Below, piece after piece: positions 1-6,009 of a stretch of 7,158 bases of DNA. Origin of the DNA: JABHVE01 sp047517625 (GTDB taxonomy: Bacteria; Pseudomonadota; Alphaproteobacteria; UBA2966; CAIVPW01); assembly GCA_047517625.1 (NCBI GenBank), contig JAKZSO010000192.1, positions 1 to 7,158 of the forward strand. The letters are read 5' to 3'. Every line of letters starts with the position of its first letter. Position 1 is the first letter of the stretch. The notes under the pieces were generated by a model. It saw nothing but the letters and a program-made list of their open reading frames with translations, was not told the origin of the DNA and ran no database searches. Made by a program: the position numbers and the translations under genes.

Positions 1-254
1 GTCATTATCAAAGCCCTCCATGGGTAAATGTCTTTCGACCTAATTCCAAGTTGCCTGCACATTTCATTCAAGAGCGCCCGGGACACCTCCCTCTTTCTGT
101 CCTTAAGGGTCGTGAATTTCCCCCCATAAAACAGGGTACCGTGGCTGCCTTTGCCTCGCTTTGGTTCAAAACGAACCTTAACGCCGGAAGCTTTGCCCAG
201 CTTTTCAATCTTCTTTGGAATTCCCCAGCTCTCATGGACAGGGCTATAGGGCAA
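1..254 (-). CDS. HicA-family mRNA interferase toxin, partial (3' end beyond the left edge)
   Basis: HicA toxins are small double-stranded-RNA-binding-fold ribonucleases that cleave mRNA and are neutralised by a HicB antitoxin, usually encoded just downstream. This minus-strand frame is open from an in-frame TAA (257-255) to the window edge, about 84 codons. It contains a basic stretch leading into GKGSHG (about residues 34-39, His38 as the likely catalytic histidine), then LFYGGKFTTLKDRK (41-54) and a helix ending LLNEMCRQLGI (61-71). This is the GKGSH / TxKDRK / LLxxMxxQLG pattern of the longer HicA variants. There is no in-frame ATG at the front. The only conventional start is TTG at 254, with an AGGG five bases upstream. 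An ATG at 235 is in another frame, so a decayed start or an indel is possible. The gene lies 54 bases downstream of ligA on the same strand, in lower-GC sequence, suggesting acquisition. Family call fairly sure; functionality unknown. Confidence 0.72.
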   Translation of the reverse strand, partial: MPYSPVHESWGIPKKIEKLGKASGVKVRFEPKRGKGSHGTLFYGGKFTTLKDRKREVSRALLNEMCRQLGIRSKDIYPWRALIM

Positions 255-288
255 TTATGCCCTATACTGGGCAAGGGCAAGAGTGCCC
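245..288. promoter_or_regulatory. Tandem palindromic operator, GGGCA-N4-TGCCC twice
   Basis: Two palindromes share one core: GGGCA-ATTA-TGCCC at 249-262, extended to perfect 9-bp arms TATAGGGCA/TGCCCTATA at 245-266, and GGGCA-AGAG-TGCCC at 275-288. They start 26 bp apart, and an extra GGGCA half-site lies at 269-273. On the minus strand the block also holds promoter-like pieces, TTGGGC and TATAGG 18 bases apart and a CATAAT. HicB-type antitoxins commonly autoregulate by binding inverted repeats in front of hicA, so this is most simply the operator of the toxin-antitoxin locus. The first palindrome covers the proposed TTG start. The repeats are seen directly; the regulator is inferred. Confidence 0.6.
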
Positions 289-308
289 AATAAATTTTGC
301 CCCGGAGG

Positions 309-2423
309 CTACCCCCCAACCAGATCCAGCCAGCCTTGTTCGTCGAGGGTTTCGATCCCCAGTTCCGCGGCCTTTTTGCCTTTTGAGCCCGAGCCGGGAC
401 CGAGGATCACCAGGTCGGTTTTTTTCGATACCGAGCCCGCCACCTTCGCCCCCAGCGATTGCGCCCGGGCCTTGGCTTCGTCCCGGGTCATGGTTTCCAG
501 GGAGCCTGTGAACACGACGGTTTTTCCGGCGATCGGCGAGTCCGACGACGGCGCGACGAAGTCCTGGACAGTCACCGCAGCCGCTAAGTCGTCCACGACA
601 CGCGTGTTGTGGGGCTCGGCGAAAAAATCCACCAAGGCTTGGGCAGCGATGGGGCCGATGCCGTCGATGGCGGCCAGATGCGCCCATGCCTCACTGTCAG
701 AGTCCGTCGCCGCGTCCATGGCGGTCCGGAACCCCGCCAGCGACCCATAGTTTTGCGCTAATAGCCGCGCCGTGGTTTGGCCCACGTGACGGACACCCAA
801 TGCATAGAGAAAACGCTCCATACCGATTTCACGGCGCGCGGAGATACCGGCGAAAAGATTGGCCACGGATTTTTCGCGCTTGCCCGGCTCGACCCCGCGA
901 TCTTGCAGCGGCGGGTCGATGCCACCTTGGTCCGCGGGCAAGCCGTTGCGGCGCGCCAAATCAAAAATATCTGCGGGCTCCTTGATCAAGCCTTCCTCCC
1001 AGAACTGGAAAATCTGCTTTTCGCCGAGGCCGGGAATATCAAAGGCGTCGCGGGAAACAAAGTGCCGCAATCGCTCTTTGCGCTGGGCCGGGCAGATCAG
1101 GCCGCCGGTGCATCGTCGTACCGCCTCGCCTTCCTCGCGCACAGCCGCAGAGCCGCATTGGGGGCACACCGTCGGGTATTTGTACTTGCGCGGGCGGCCT
1201 TTTCGTTTTTCCGTCACCACCCGCACGACCTGGGGGATCACGTCACCGGCGCGCTGGACGATCAACGTATCGCCGACGCGAACGTCCAATTCCTTGATCT
1301 GGTCCTCGTTGTGAAGCGTGACGTTGGACACCGTGACGCCGCCGACGAATACCGGCTCCAGGCGCGCCACCGGCGTGATGGCCCCGGTGCGGCCGACCTG
1401 GACCTCGATGGCCAGCACCCGGGTTTCGGCCTGCTCTGCTGGGAATTTTCGGGCCAAGGCCCAGCGTGGATGGTGGCTGACGTGGCCCAGCCGTTCCTGC
1501 CAATCCAGGCGGTCCACTTTGTAGACGATGCCGTCGATGTCGTAGTCCAGGCCGCCGCGCTTGGCCTCGAGATCGGCGTAGTAATTCAACACCTCAGCCT
1601 CGGCCTGGCACAGCCGCGCCAGCGCGTTGGTGGGGAATCGCCATCCCGCTAGCCGTTCAAGAAATTCCCATTGGGACTTCCATTGCGGCTCACTTACCTC
1701 CCCCCAGGCATAGGCAAAAAACTTCAAGCCGCGCGCGACGGTGATGGCCGCGTCGATCTGGCGCAGGCTGCCCGCCGCCGCATTGCGGCGGTTGATGTAG
1801 GCCGGTTTTCCCGCCGCCTCCTGAGCCGTATTCAAGGCCTCAAACGCCGGGCGGTTCATATACACCTCGCCGCGCACCTCCAGGACATCCGGCGCACCTT
1901 TGATGGTTTTCGGCAGGCTCTCAAATGTGGCCAGGTTGGCGGTGATGTCCTCGCCGGTGATGCCGTCGCCCCGGGTCGCACCCTGAACAAACTTGCCGGC
2001 CTCGTAGCGCGCAGTGGCGGACAGGCCATCGATTTTTGGTTCGGCCACCAGGGCCACCGCCTCGTCCTCGGGCAGCCCCAAGAACCGCCTGACCCTGGCG
2101 AGGAATTCCGCCACCTCGTCATCGCCAAATGCGTTGTCCAAGCTGAGAATGGCCTGGGCGTGGCTGACCTTGGCGAACGCCGGCGACGGTGCGGCCCCCA
2201 CTCGGGTCGAGGGGCTGTCGGCGCGGACCAGGTCCGGGAAGCGCGCCTCGATGCCGTCGTTGCGCCGGCGCAGGGCGTCATAGGCGTGGTCGGAAATCTC
2301 CGGCGCGTCGGCCCCATGATAGAGGGCGTCGTGCCCGGCGATTTCCGCGGCCAGCCGCTCAAGCTCTTGTTTTGCCTGAGTTTTTTTTAAACTTTCGACG
2401 GCGATGCCACGGAGTGAGCTCAC
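309..2423 (-). CDS. ligA: NAD-dependent DNA ligase LigA
   Basis: LigA seals 5'-phosphate/3'-hydroxyl nicks during replication and repair, using NAD+ to adenylate itself. The 704-residue protein has the complete family layout. An N-terminal Ia domain (about 15-70, with HDALYH and YDAL) binds NMN. The adenylation domain carries the catalytic lysine in KIDG (Lys130), the conserved LEVRGEVYM (181-189) and DYDIDGIVYKV (293-303). An OB fold follows (about 335-405, with GRTGAITPVA and RAGDVIP). The four-cysteine zinc finger is Cys420, Cys423, Cys438 and Cys444. Helix-hairpin-helix repeats span about 450-600 and a BRCT domain 629-704. The start is GTG at 2423, overlapping the recN stop as GTGA, with GGAG eight bases upstream, so translation is probably coupled to recN. 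The segment at about 510-520 departs from the usual EGWGEKS-like text, reading PGKREKS, without breaking the frame. Codons 11-15 contain an eight-A run. Confidence 0.97.
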   Translation of the reverse strand: MSSLRGIAVESLKKTQAKQELERLAAEIAGHDALYHGADAPEISDHAYDALRRRNDGIEARFPDLVRADSPSTRVGAAPSPAFAKVSHAQAILSLDNAFGDDEVAEFLARVRRFLGLPEDEAVALVAEPKIDGLSATARYEAGKFVQGATRGDGITGEDITANLATFESLPKTIKGAPDVLEVRGEVYMNRPAFEALNTAQEAAGKPAYINRRNAAAGSLRQIDAAITVARGLKFFAYAWGEVSEPQWKSQWEFLERLAGWRFPTNALARLCQAEAEVLNYYADLEAKRGGLDYDIDGIVYKVDRLDWQERLGHVSHHPRWALARKFPAEQAETRVLAIEVQVGRTGAITPVARLEPVFVGGVTVSNVTLHNEDQIKELDVRVGDTLIVQRAGDVIPQVVRVVTEKRKGRPRKYKYPTVCPQCGSAAVREEGEAVRRCTGGLICPAQRKERLRHFVSRDAFDIPGLGEKQIFQFWEEGLIKEPADIFDLARRNGLPADQGGIDPPLQDRGVEPGKREKSVANLFAGISARREIGMERFLYALGVRHVGQTTARLLAQNYGSLAGFRTAMDAATDSDSEAWAHLAAIDGIGPIAAQALVDFFAEPHNTRVVDDLAAAVTVQDFVAPSSDSPIAGKTVVFTGSLETMTRDEAKARAQSLGAKVAGSVSKKTDLVILGPGSGSKGKKAAELGIETLDEQGWLDLVGG
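2381..2391 (-). other. Slippery A-tract at the start of ligA
   Basis: On the coding strand, TTT followed by eight A spans codons 11-15 of ligA (Ser-Leu-Lys-Lys-Thr). Read in frame it contains the -1 slippery heptamers T TTA AAA and A AAA AAA. A shift to -1 would hit a TGA within about nine codons, giving a short dead-end peptide. No ATG, GTG or TTG start lies in frame shortly after the run, so the tract is inside the translated protein. It may be chance, but such a run is unusual in GC-rich coding sequence. Confidence 0.45.
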
Positions 2424-4120
2424 CCCGCTGGCTCCGGTTGGGCCCCCGCCATCAGCCGCTCCGCCGCCGCCCGGGCCTCATCGGTGACTGTGGCCCCGGC
2501 CAGCATCCGCGCCAGTTCCTCGCGCCGGCCAACCTCATCCAGTTCGGTAACAAAAGACATTATCGCGTTGCCCTGGCTGCGTTTTTCGATACGCCAGTGG
2601 GCCTCGGCCCGGGCCGCCACCTGGGGCGAGTGGGTGACGACCAAAACCTGAAAAGCCGAAGACCCCCCCAAACCCCGTGCCAACTGTGCTAGTCGTTCCC
2701 CCACCGCGTCCGCCGTCGCGCCGCCGATTCCGCTGTCGACCTCATCGAAGATCAGGGTGGTTGTGGGTTGCCCCGCGGCCAGCACGACTTTCAGGGCCAG
2801 CAGAAACCGGGAGAGCTCGCCGCCCGACGCAATGCGCGACAACGGTCCCGGTGGGTGGCCGGGATTGGTGCGGACTTGGAACCAGATGTTGTCGGCGCCG
2901 GACCGCCCCCAAGAGTCTTCGGCCAACCGCTCGGTCACCGTTTCGAACGTGGCCTTGGCCAGCTTCAACGGCTTTAGTTCCTTGGCCACGGCTTTGTCCA
3001 AGGATTTGGCCGCCTTGGCGCGCTTGTTTGAAAGACCGTCGGCAAGGGAGCGATAGGAATTTTCGGCGCGCCCGACAGCATCGCGAAGCCGCGCAAGGTC
3101 GGCCTCGCCCTGGTCAAGACTGGCGAGCTGAGCGGCAAGGTCGTCGCGCACTTGGGGCAAATTTCCCACCATGGTCTTGTGCTTGCGGGCGGCGGCGCGC
3201 AGAGCAAACAGGCGTTCTTCCACTTGTTCCAGGCGACCGGGGTCCGGGGCAAGGTCGCGCGCCGCGGCTTGCAACAAGGCCTCGGCCTCCGCCACCTCGG
3301 ACGCCGCCCGGGCCAGCACATCAAGCACGTCATCCAAACGCCCCGCTGCCTTGCCGGCCACCTGGGCCAAGGATCGCTCGGCCCCGGCCAGATCACCGGC
3401 CATGCCGTCGCCGCCGGCCATGACGGCCAAGGCCTTTTGCAGCTGACCGGCCAATGCCTCGCCGTGCATCAGCAGCGTGCGGTCCGCCGCCAAGGCGTCC
3501 TCTTCATCCGCCTCAGGATCAAGAGCCGCAAGCTCGGCGAACACATGGCGCAGGTATTCTTCGTCAGCCCGGGCGGATGCCGCCGCGGTCTCGGCCGCCG
3601 CAAACGCGACCCGCGCTTGGCTCAAGCTTTCCCAGGCTTTCGCCAGTTCCCCGGCTTGGCCGGTCAGATCGGCGAAATGGTCCAGCAGGGGCAAATGGCC
3701 GCGGTCGTCCAACAGCCCGTGCTGATCGTGCTGGCCTTGGATCTCCGCCAATGTTCGGCCCACCCGGCGCAGCAACCCGACGCTGACCGGCTGGTCGTTC
3801 AACATGGCGCGGCCCCGGCCATCGGCCCCCAACACACGGCGCAGGACCAGATTGCCTTCGGTGTCCAAGCCGCTGTCGGCGGCGATGGCGCGCGCCGGAT
3901 GGTTCAGGGGCACATCGAATTCCGCCGCGATCTTGGCGCGCTCGGCCCCCGGCCGCACCAAGCCGCCCCCCGCCCTGGCGCCCAAACACAGGCCCAACGC
4001 ATCGAGCAAAATGGATTTACCGGCGCCGGTTTCCCCGGTGAGCACGCCCAAACCCCGGCGCAGTTCCAATTCCAGATGATCCATCAGCAACAGGCCGCGC
4101 ACGCTGAGGGATACCAGCAT
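2420..4120 (-). CDS. recN: DNA repair protein RecN
   Basis: RecN is an SMC-like ATPase that acts at double-strand breaks, tethering DNA and supporting RecA-dependent recombination in the cytoplasm. The 566-residue product is of normal length. The N-terminal ABC half starts MLVSLSVRGLLLMDHLELEL and has Walker A GETGAGKS (29-36) and the Q-loop-like IQGQHDQHGLLD (127-138). A long alanine- and charge-rich coiled-coil region spans about 155-400, without an SMC hinge, as expected for RecN. The C-terminal half has the ABC signature ASGGELSRFLLALK (431-444), Walker B TTLIFDEVDSG (454-464, catalytic Glu460) and the H-loop VTHSPQVAA (495-503). The ATG lies 8 bases after the bamD stop and the TGA overlaps the ligA GTG, so it is the middle gene of bamD-recN-ligA. 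No strong ribosome site precedes the ATG, suggesting reinitiation after bamD. No SOS-box-like promoter is visible directly in front. Confidence 0.97.
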   Translation of the reverse strand: MLVSLSVRGLLLMDHLELELRRGLGVLTGETGAGKSILLDALGLCLGARAGGGLVRPGAERAKIAAEFDVPLNHPARAIAADSGLDTEGNLVLRRVLGADGRGRAMLNDQPVSVGLLRRVGRTLAEIQGQHDQHGLLDDRGHLPLLDHFADLTGQAGELAKAWESLSQARVAFAAAETAAASARADEEYLRHVFAELAALDPEADEEDALAADRTLLMHGEALAGQLQKALAVMAGGDGMAGDLAGAERSLAQVAGKAAGRLDDVLDVLARAASEVAEAEALLQAAARDLAPDPGRLEQVEERLFALRAAARKHKTMVGNLPQVRDDLAAQLASLDQGEADLARLRDAVGRAENSYRSLADGLSNKRAKAAKSLDKAVAKELKPLKLAKATFETVTERLAEDSWGRSGADNIWFQVRTNPGHPPGPLSRIASGGELSRFLLALKVVLAAGQPTTTLIFDEVDSGIGGATADAVGERLAQLARGLGGSSAFQVLVVTHSPQVAARAEAHWRIEKRSQGNAIMSFVTELDEVGRREELARMLAGATVTDEARAAAERLMAGAQPEPAG

Positions 4121-4128
4121 TTAGACCG

Positions 4129-5040
4129 CTAGCCTTCGCGCTGGCCGAAGAAGTTGAAATCGAAATTGAACAGGTCCAGGGCACGTTGCAGGAACCCCGG
4201 GTCATCGGCGGCCGCGTCCGCTTCGAACCCCACCCCGGTGAGAAGCCGATAGGAATGCGCATACCATTCGTCGCCGGGGAAATTGAAGCCGAGCACGGCG
4301 GCGGCGGCCTGGGCTTCTTCGACCACCCCCAGAGACAAATAGGATTCGGTCAGCCGGTGCAATGCCTCGGGTACGTGGGACGTGGTTTGATAATCGTCGA
4401 CGACCGTGCGGAAGCGGTTGATGGCGGCGACGAACTGGCCGCGCTGCAAATAAAACCGGCCGACCTCCATTTCCTTTCCCGCCAAATGCTCGATTGCCAA
4501 GTCCATTTTCAGGCGCGCATCCCGGGCGTATTCGGTCTCGGGATAGCGCAGCGCGACCTGTTCAAGATTGAACAGGGCTATCTCGGTCATGGCCTGGTCG
4601 CGGCCAACATCGGCGATCTGGTCGTAGAAACTGACCGCCGCCAAATAGTGGACATACGGCGCGTCGGGACTGCCCGGGTGCAACTGCAAAAACCGCTCGG
4701 CCGCCAGGATCGCGTCGTCGAAATCGCCCTGCTGGTAATGGGCGAAGGCGGCCATTAACTGGGCGCGGGTCGCCCAAATGGAATAGGGATGCTGGCGCTC
4801 GACCTCGTCAAAGGCCTCGGCGGCGGCGCGGTAATTTTCTGACCGCAGCAGATCCAAGGCCTCGTTGTACAGGTCTTCGACGGGCCGCTCGACGTACGCC
4901 ACCTCCTCCGGCGCGGCGGCGCAGGCGCCAATGATCGCGGCCACGCCGACCATGATCAAGGCGGTTCGCGCCCGGGACCAGCGCCCGGCAAGCCATGTTC
5001 GGAAAGGACGGTTCAAGAGCAACACTTGGCCATTAAACAT
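4129..5040 (-). CDS. bamD: Outer membrane protein assembly lipoprotein BamD (ComL/YfiO family)
   Basis: BamD is the essential lipoprotein of the BAM complex, which folds beta-barrel proteins into the outer membrane; it sits on the periplasmic face and binds BamA and substrate barrels. The 303-residue protein has a lipoprotein signal: a basic n-region, a hydrophobic stretch TALIMVGVAAIIGA and lipobox Cys40 (IGAC). Tetratricopeptide-like helical repeats follow from about residue 54: LYNEALDLLRSENYRAAAEAF, then the HYQQGDFDDAILAAERFLQLHP repeat, the family-typical YVHYLAAVSFYDQIADVGRDQ (129-148), YPETEYARDARLKM (166-179) and RFYLQRGQFVAAINRFRTVVDDY (195-217). The tail is rich in Phe and Asn. The chosen ATG at 5040 gives a rather long n-region; GTG at codon 6 is an alternative. 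It leads the bamD-recN-ligA operon. In relatives lpxC normally precedes it; here a divergent tetR does. Confidence 0.93.
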   Translation of the reverse strand: MFNGQVLLLNRPFRTWLAGRWSRARTALIMVGVAAIIGACAAAPEEVAYVERPVEDLYNEALDLLRSENYRAAAEAFDEVERQHPYSIWATRAQLMAAFAHYQQGDFDDAILAAERFLQLHPGSPDAPYVHYLAAVSFYDQIADVGRDQAMTEIALFNLEQVALRYPETEYARDARLKMDLAIEHLAGKEMEVGRFYLQRGQFVAAINRFRTVVDDYQTTSHVPEALHRLTESYLSLGVVEEAQAAAAVLGFNFPGDEWYAHSYRLLTGVGFEADAAADDPGFLQRALDLFNFDFNFFGQREG

Positions 5041-5063
5041 GCGCCCGAAGGTCGAGCGCGGGA

Positions 5064-5072
5064 ACTATATCA
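5064..5072 (-). promoter_or_regulatory. Extended -10 promoter for the bamD-recN-ligA operon
   Basis: Read on the minus strand, the element is TGATATAGT: a TATAGT -10 hexamer (5069-5064) with the TG extension one base before it. Only a weak -35 (TCGCCC, 5092-5087) lies 17 bases further up, as is common for extended -10 promoters. Transcription would start near 5057, giving a short leader before the bamD ATG at 5040. The motif is seen directly; its use is inferred. Confidence 0.45.
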
Positions 5073-5103
5073 CGGCGCTCCGACGCGGGCGATGGCACCG
5101 CCA

Positions 5104-5137
5104 AACCCTGGGCTTCGCCGGGGCGAACAACAGGGTT
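5104..5137. repeat. Nested inverted repeat between the divergent promoters
   Basis: The outer arms AACCCTG (5104-5110) and CAGGGTT (5131-5137) enclose inner arms TTCGCC (5114-5119) and GGCGAA (5122-5127) with a two-base loop. It lies between the bamD promoter and the -35 of the tetR promoter, outside either predicted transcript, so it is more likely a protein-binding site than an RNA hairpin. A terminator for a gene that once lay upstream is possible, but no T-run follows. Confidence 0.4.
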
Positions 5138-5143
5138 GTCCCA

Positions 5144-5172
5144 TTGACAGACCGCACGCCTTAATTTAATTA
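5144..5172 (+). promoter_or_regulatory. Sigma70-type promoter of the tetR operon
   Basis: A perfect consensus -35, TTGACA, sits at 5144-5149. At 17-18 bases spacing the only -10-like text is AT-rich: TAATTA (5167-5172) or AATTAT (5168-5173). The -10 therefore lies inside the left arm and edge of the palindrome at 5159-5196. Any protein bound there would block RNA polymerase. The -35 match is exact; the -10 choice is uncertain. Confidence 0.55.
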
Positions 5173-5196
5173 TTTATTGGTTTAATTAAATTAAGG
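5159..5196. promoter_or_regulatory. 38-bp AT-rich palindrome, probable TetR operator
   Basis: Perfect 14-bp arms, CCTTAATTTAATTA (5159-5172) and TAATTAAATTAAGG (5183-5196), flank a 10-base spacer TTTATTGGTT. The right arm ends in the AAGG of the tetR ribosome site, and the left arm covers the promoter -10. TetR-family proteins usually autoregulate through palindromes in exactly this position, so the neighbouring TetR is the natural ligand. The repeat stands out sharply against the GC-rich surroundings. Binding itself is inferred. Confidence 0.72.
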
Positions 5197-5205
5197 AAAT
5201 GAGCA

Positions 5206-5847
5206 GTGTTGGCGGACTTGGCGACACACCAGGCAAGGGTGCGGGGGACCAAAAAATTGGGGCGGCGGGGAGCGGGAGCCAACACCCGGGAGGCTCTTTT
5301 GCGGGCCTGCGCGGCGTTGATCCTGGAAAACGGCATCACGCCGATCTCGGTGCGGGATATCGCGGACCGTGCTGATGTGAACCAGGCCATGGTCCGCTAC
5401 CATTTCGGCGACAAGGACGGCCTGATGAAGGCGGCGTTGGACGACGGTTTTGGCCAGCTTTTCGGTGCGGTCGCCGATGCCAGCAGCTTTGGCGAAACCG
5501 TGTTTGCTCTGGTGGTGTGGATCCAGGAGAACCGCTGGTTGGTCATCTTGATGATGCAGTCGGTGTATGGCGGCGAAGACTTGCGCGGGCATTTCGAGAC
5601 AATGCACGCCCCACGCCTGGCCGCGATGTATCGGGCAGCACTGGACCGTGGCCGCACCGCCGGCCAGGTGCGCGATGATTTGGAATCCACGTTCGCGGTC
5701 CGCGCGCTGATCTCGTTGCTGGTGTTTCCCAGTCTCGCTGGGCCATCGTTCGGAAAAGTGTTGAGCGCCGGGCGGGGTGAGGCGGCGGCAAAGAAAACCG
5801 CCGATCAGATTGTGAAATTGTTCCAACCGAAATTCTCCAATTCATAG
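5206..5847 (+). CDS. TetR/AcrR-family transcriptional regulator
   Basis: TetR-family proteins are dimeric repressors that release their operator when a small ligand binds the C-terminal domain. The 213-residue product has a basic N-terminal tail (about 1-25, GTKKLGRRG) and the helix-turn-helix domain: NTREALLRACAALILENGI (26-44), then ISVRDIADRADVNQAMVRYHFGDKDGL (47-73), with the signature YHFGDKDGL near the recognition helix. The remaining helical part, with GxxF and LLVFPSLAG near 170-179, is the ligand and dimer domain; its ligand cannot be read from sequence. The start is GTG at 5206 with AAGGA eight bases upstream. An ATG at 5199 is in another frame that stops early, so it is not the start. 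The preceding palindrome suggests autoregulation. It is the first gene of a tight rightward operon of membrane and Hint proteins, which it probably controls. Confidence 0.92.
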   Translation: MLADLATHQARVRGTKKLGRRGAGANTREALLRACAALILENGITPISVRDIADRADVNQAMVRYHFGDKDGLMKAALDDGFGQLFGAVADASSFGETVFALVVWIQENRWLVILMMQSVYGGEDLRGHFETMHAPRLAAMYRAALDRGRTAGQVRDDLESTFAVRALISLLVFPSLAGPSFGKVLSAGRGEAAAKKTADQIVKLFQPKFSNS

Positions 5848-5859
5848 GGAGTCAAAACA

Positions 5860-6009
5860 ATGGCTGATGAAGGGAAAGTGGCTGACGTCAGAGACCTTGC
5901 CCTGCCGGCGGTGATCGCGATTGCGGTACCGGGGGCGGCGTTCGCTTTGATGGGCGTGATGCCGTTGATGGTGTTCGTGGTGGCGTTTGGTGGTGGATTT
6001 GTTCTGTAA
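5860..6009 (+). CDS. Small hydrophobic membrane protein, 49 residues, unknown function
   Basis: I do not recognise a family. The frame reads a charged, mildly acidic N-terminus MADEGKVADVRD, followed by about 37 almost uninterrupted hydrophobic and glycine residues: LALPAVIAIAVPGAAFALM, then GVMPLMVFVVAFGGGFVL to the end. This could be one long or two short membrane segments split around Gly32. It has a good ribosome site, GGGAG (5847-5851), eight bases before the ATG and overlapping the tetR stop. Its TAA directly abuts the ATG of the next gene (TAAATG), so it is very likely translated within the operon. It could be a partner or stabiliser of the following HXXEE membrane protein, but that is a guess from position only. 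Confidence 0.68.
   Translation: MADEGKVADVRDLALPAVIAIAVPGAAFALMGVMPLMVFVVAFGGGFVL

Noticed and set aside
275..296. Rho-independent terminator after ligA
   Set aside because: The GGGCA/TGCCC stem is only five pairs and no T-run follows it in the ligA direction. It fits better as the second operator copy.
68..319. Minus-strand 83-codon ORF over the toxin region
   Set aside because: It is the wrong frame of the HicA-like gene. The conserved residues appear only in the neighbouring frame, although its ATG at 235 might be an ancestral start.
777..1652. Long plus-strand ORF of 291 codons
   Set aside because: It is a shadow of ligA on the other strand, caused by high GC; the translation shows no family features.
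3152..4132. Plus-strand ORF of 326 codons opposite recN
   Set aside because: It is antisense to a complete recN, rich in Gln, Gly and Arg without motifs, so a GC-driven artefact.
5199..5201. ATG as the tetR start
   Set aside because: It is in a different frame from the helix-turn-helix and too close to the AAGG site; GTG at 5206 has correct frame and spacing.
5191..5826. Minus-strand ORF of 211 codons opposite tetR
   Set aside because: The plus-strand frame encodes a full TetR protein with a promoter and ribosome site; the antisense frame has none of these.
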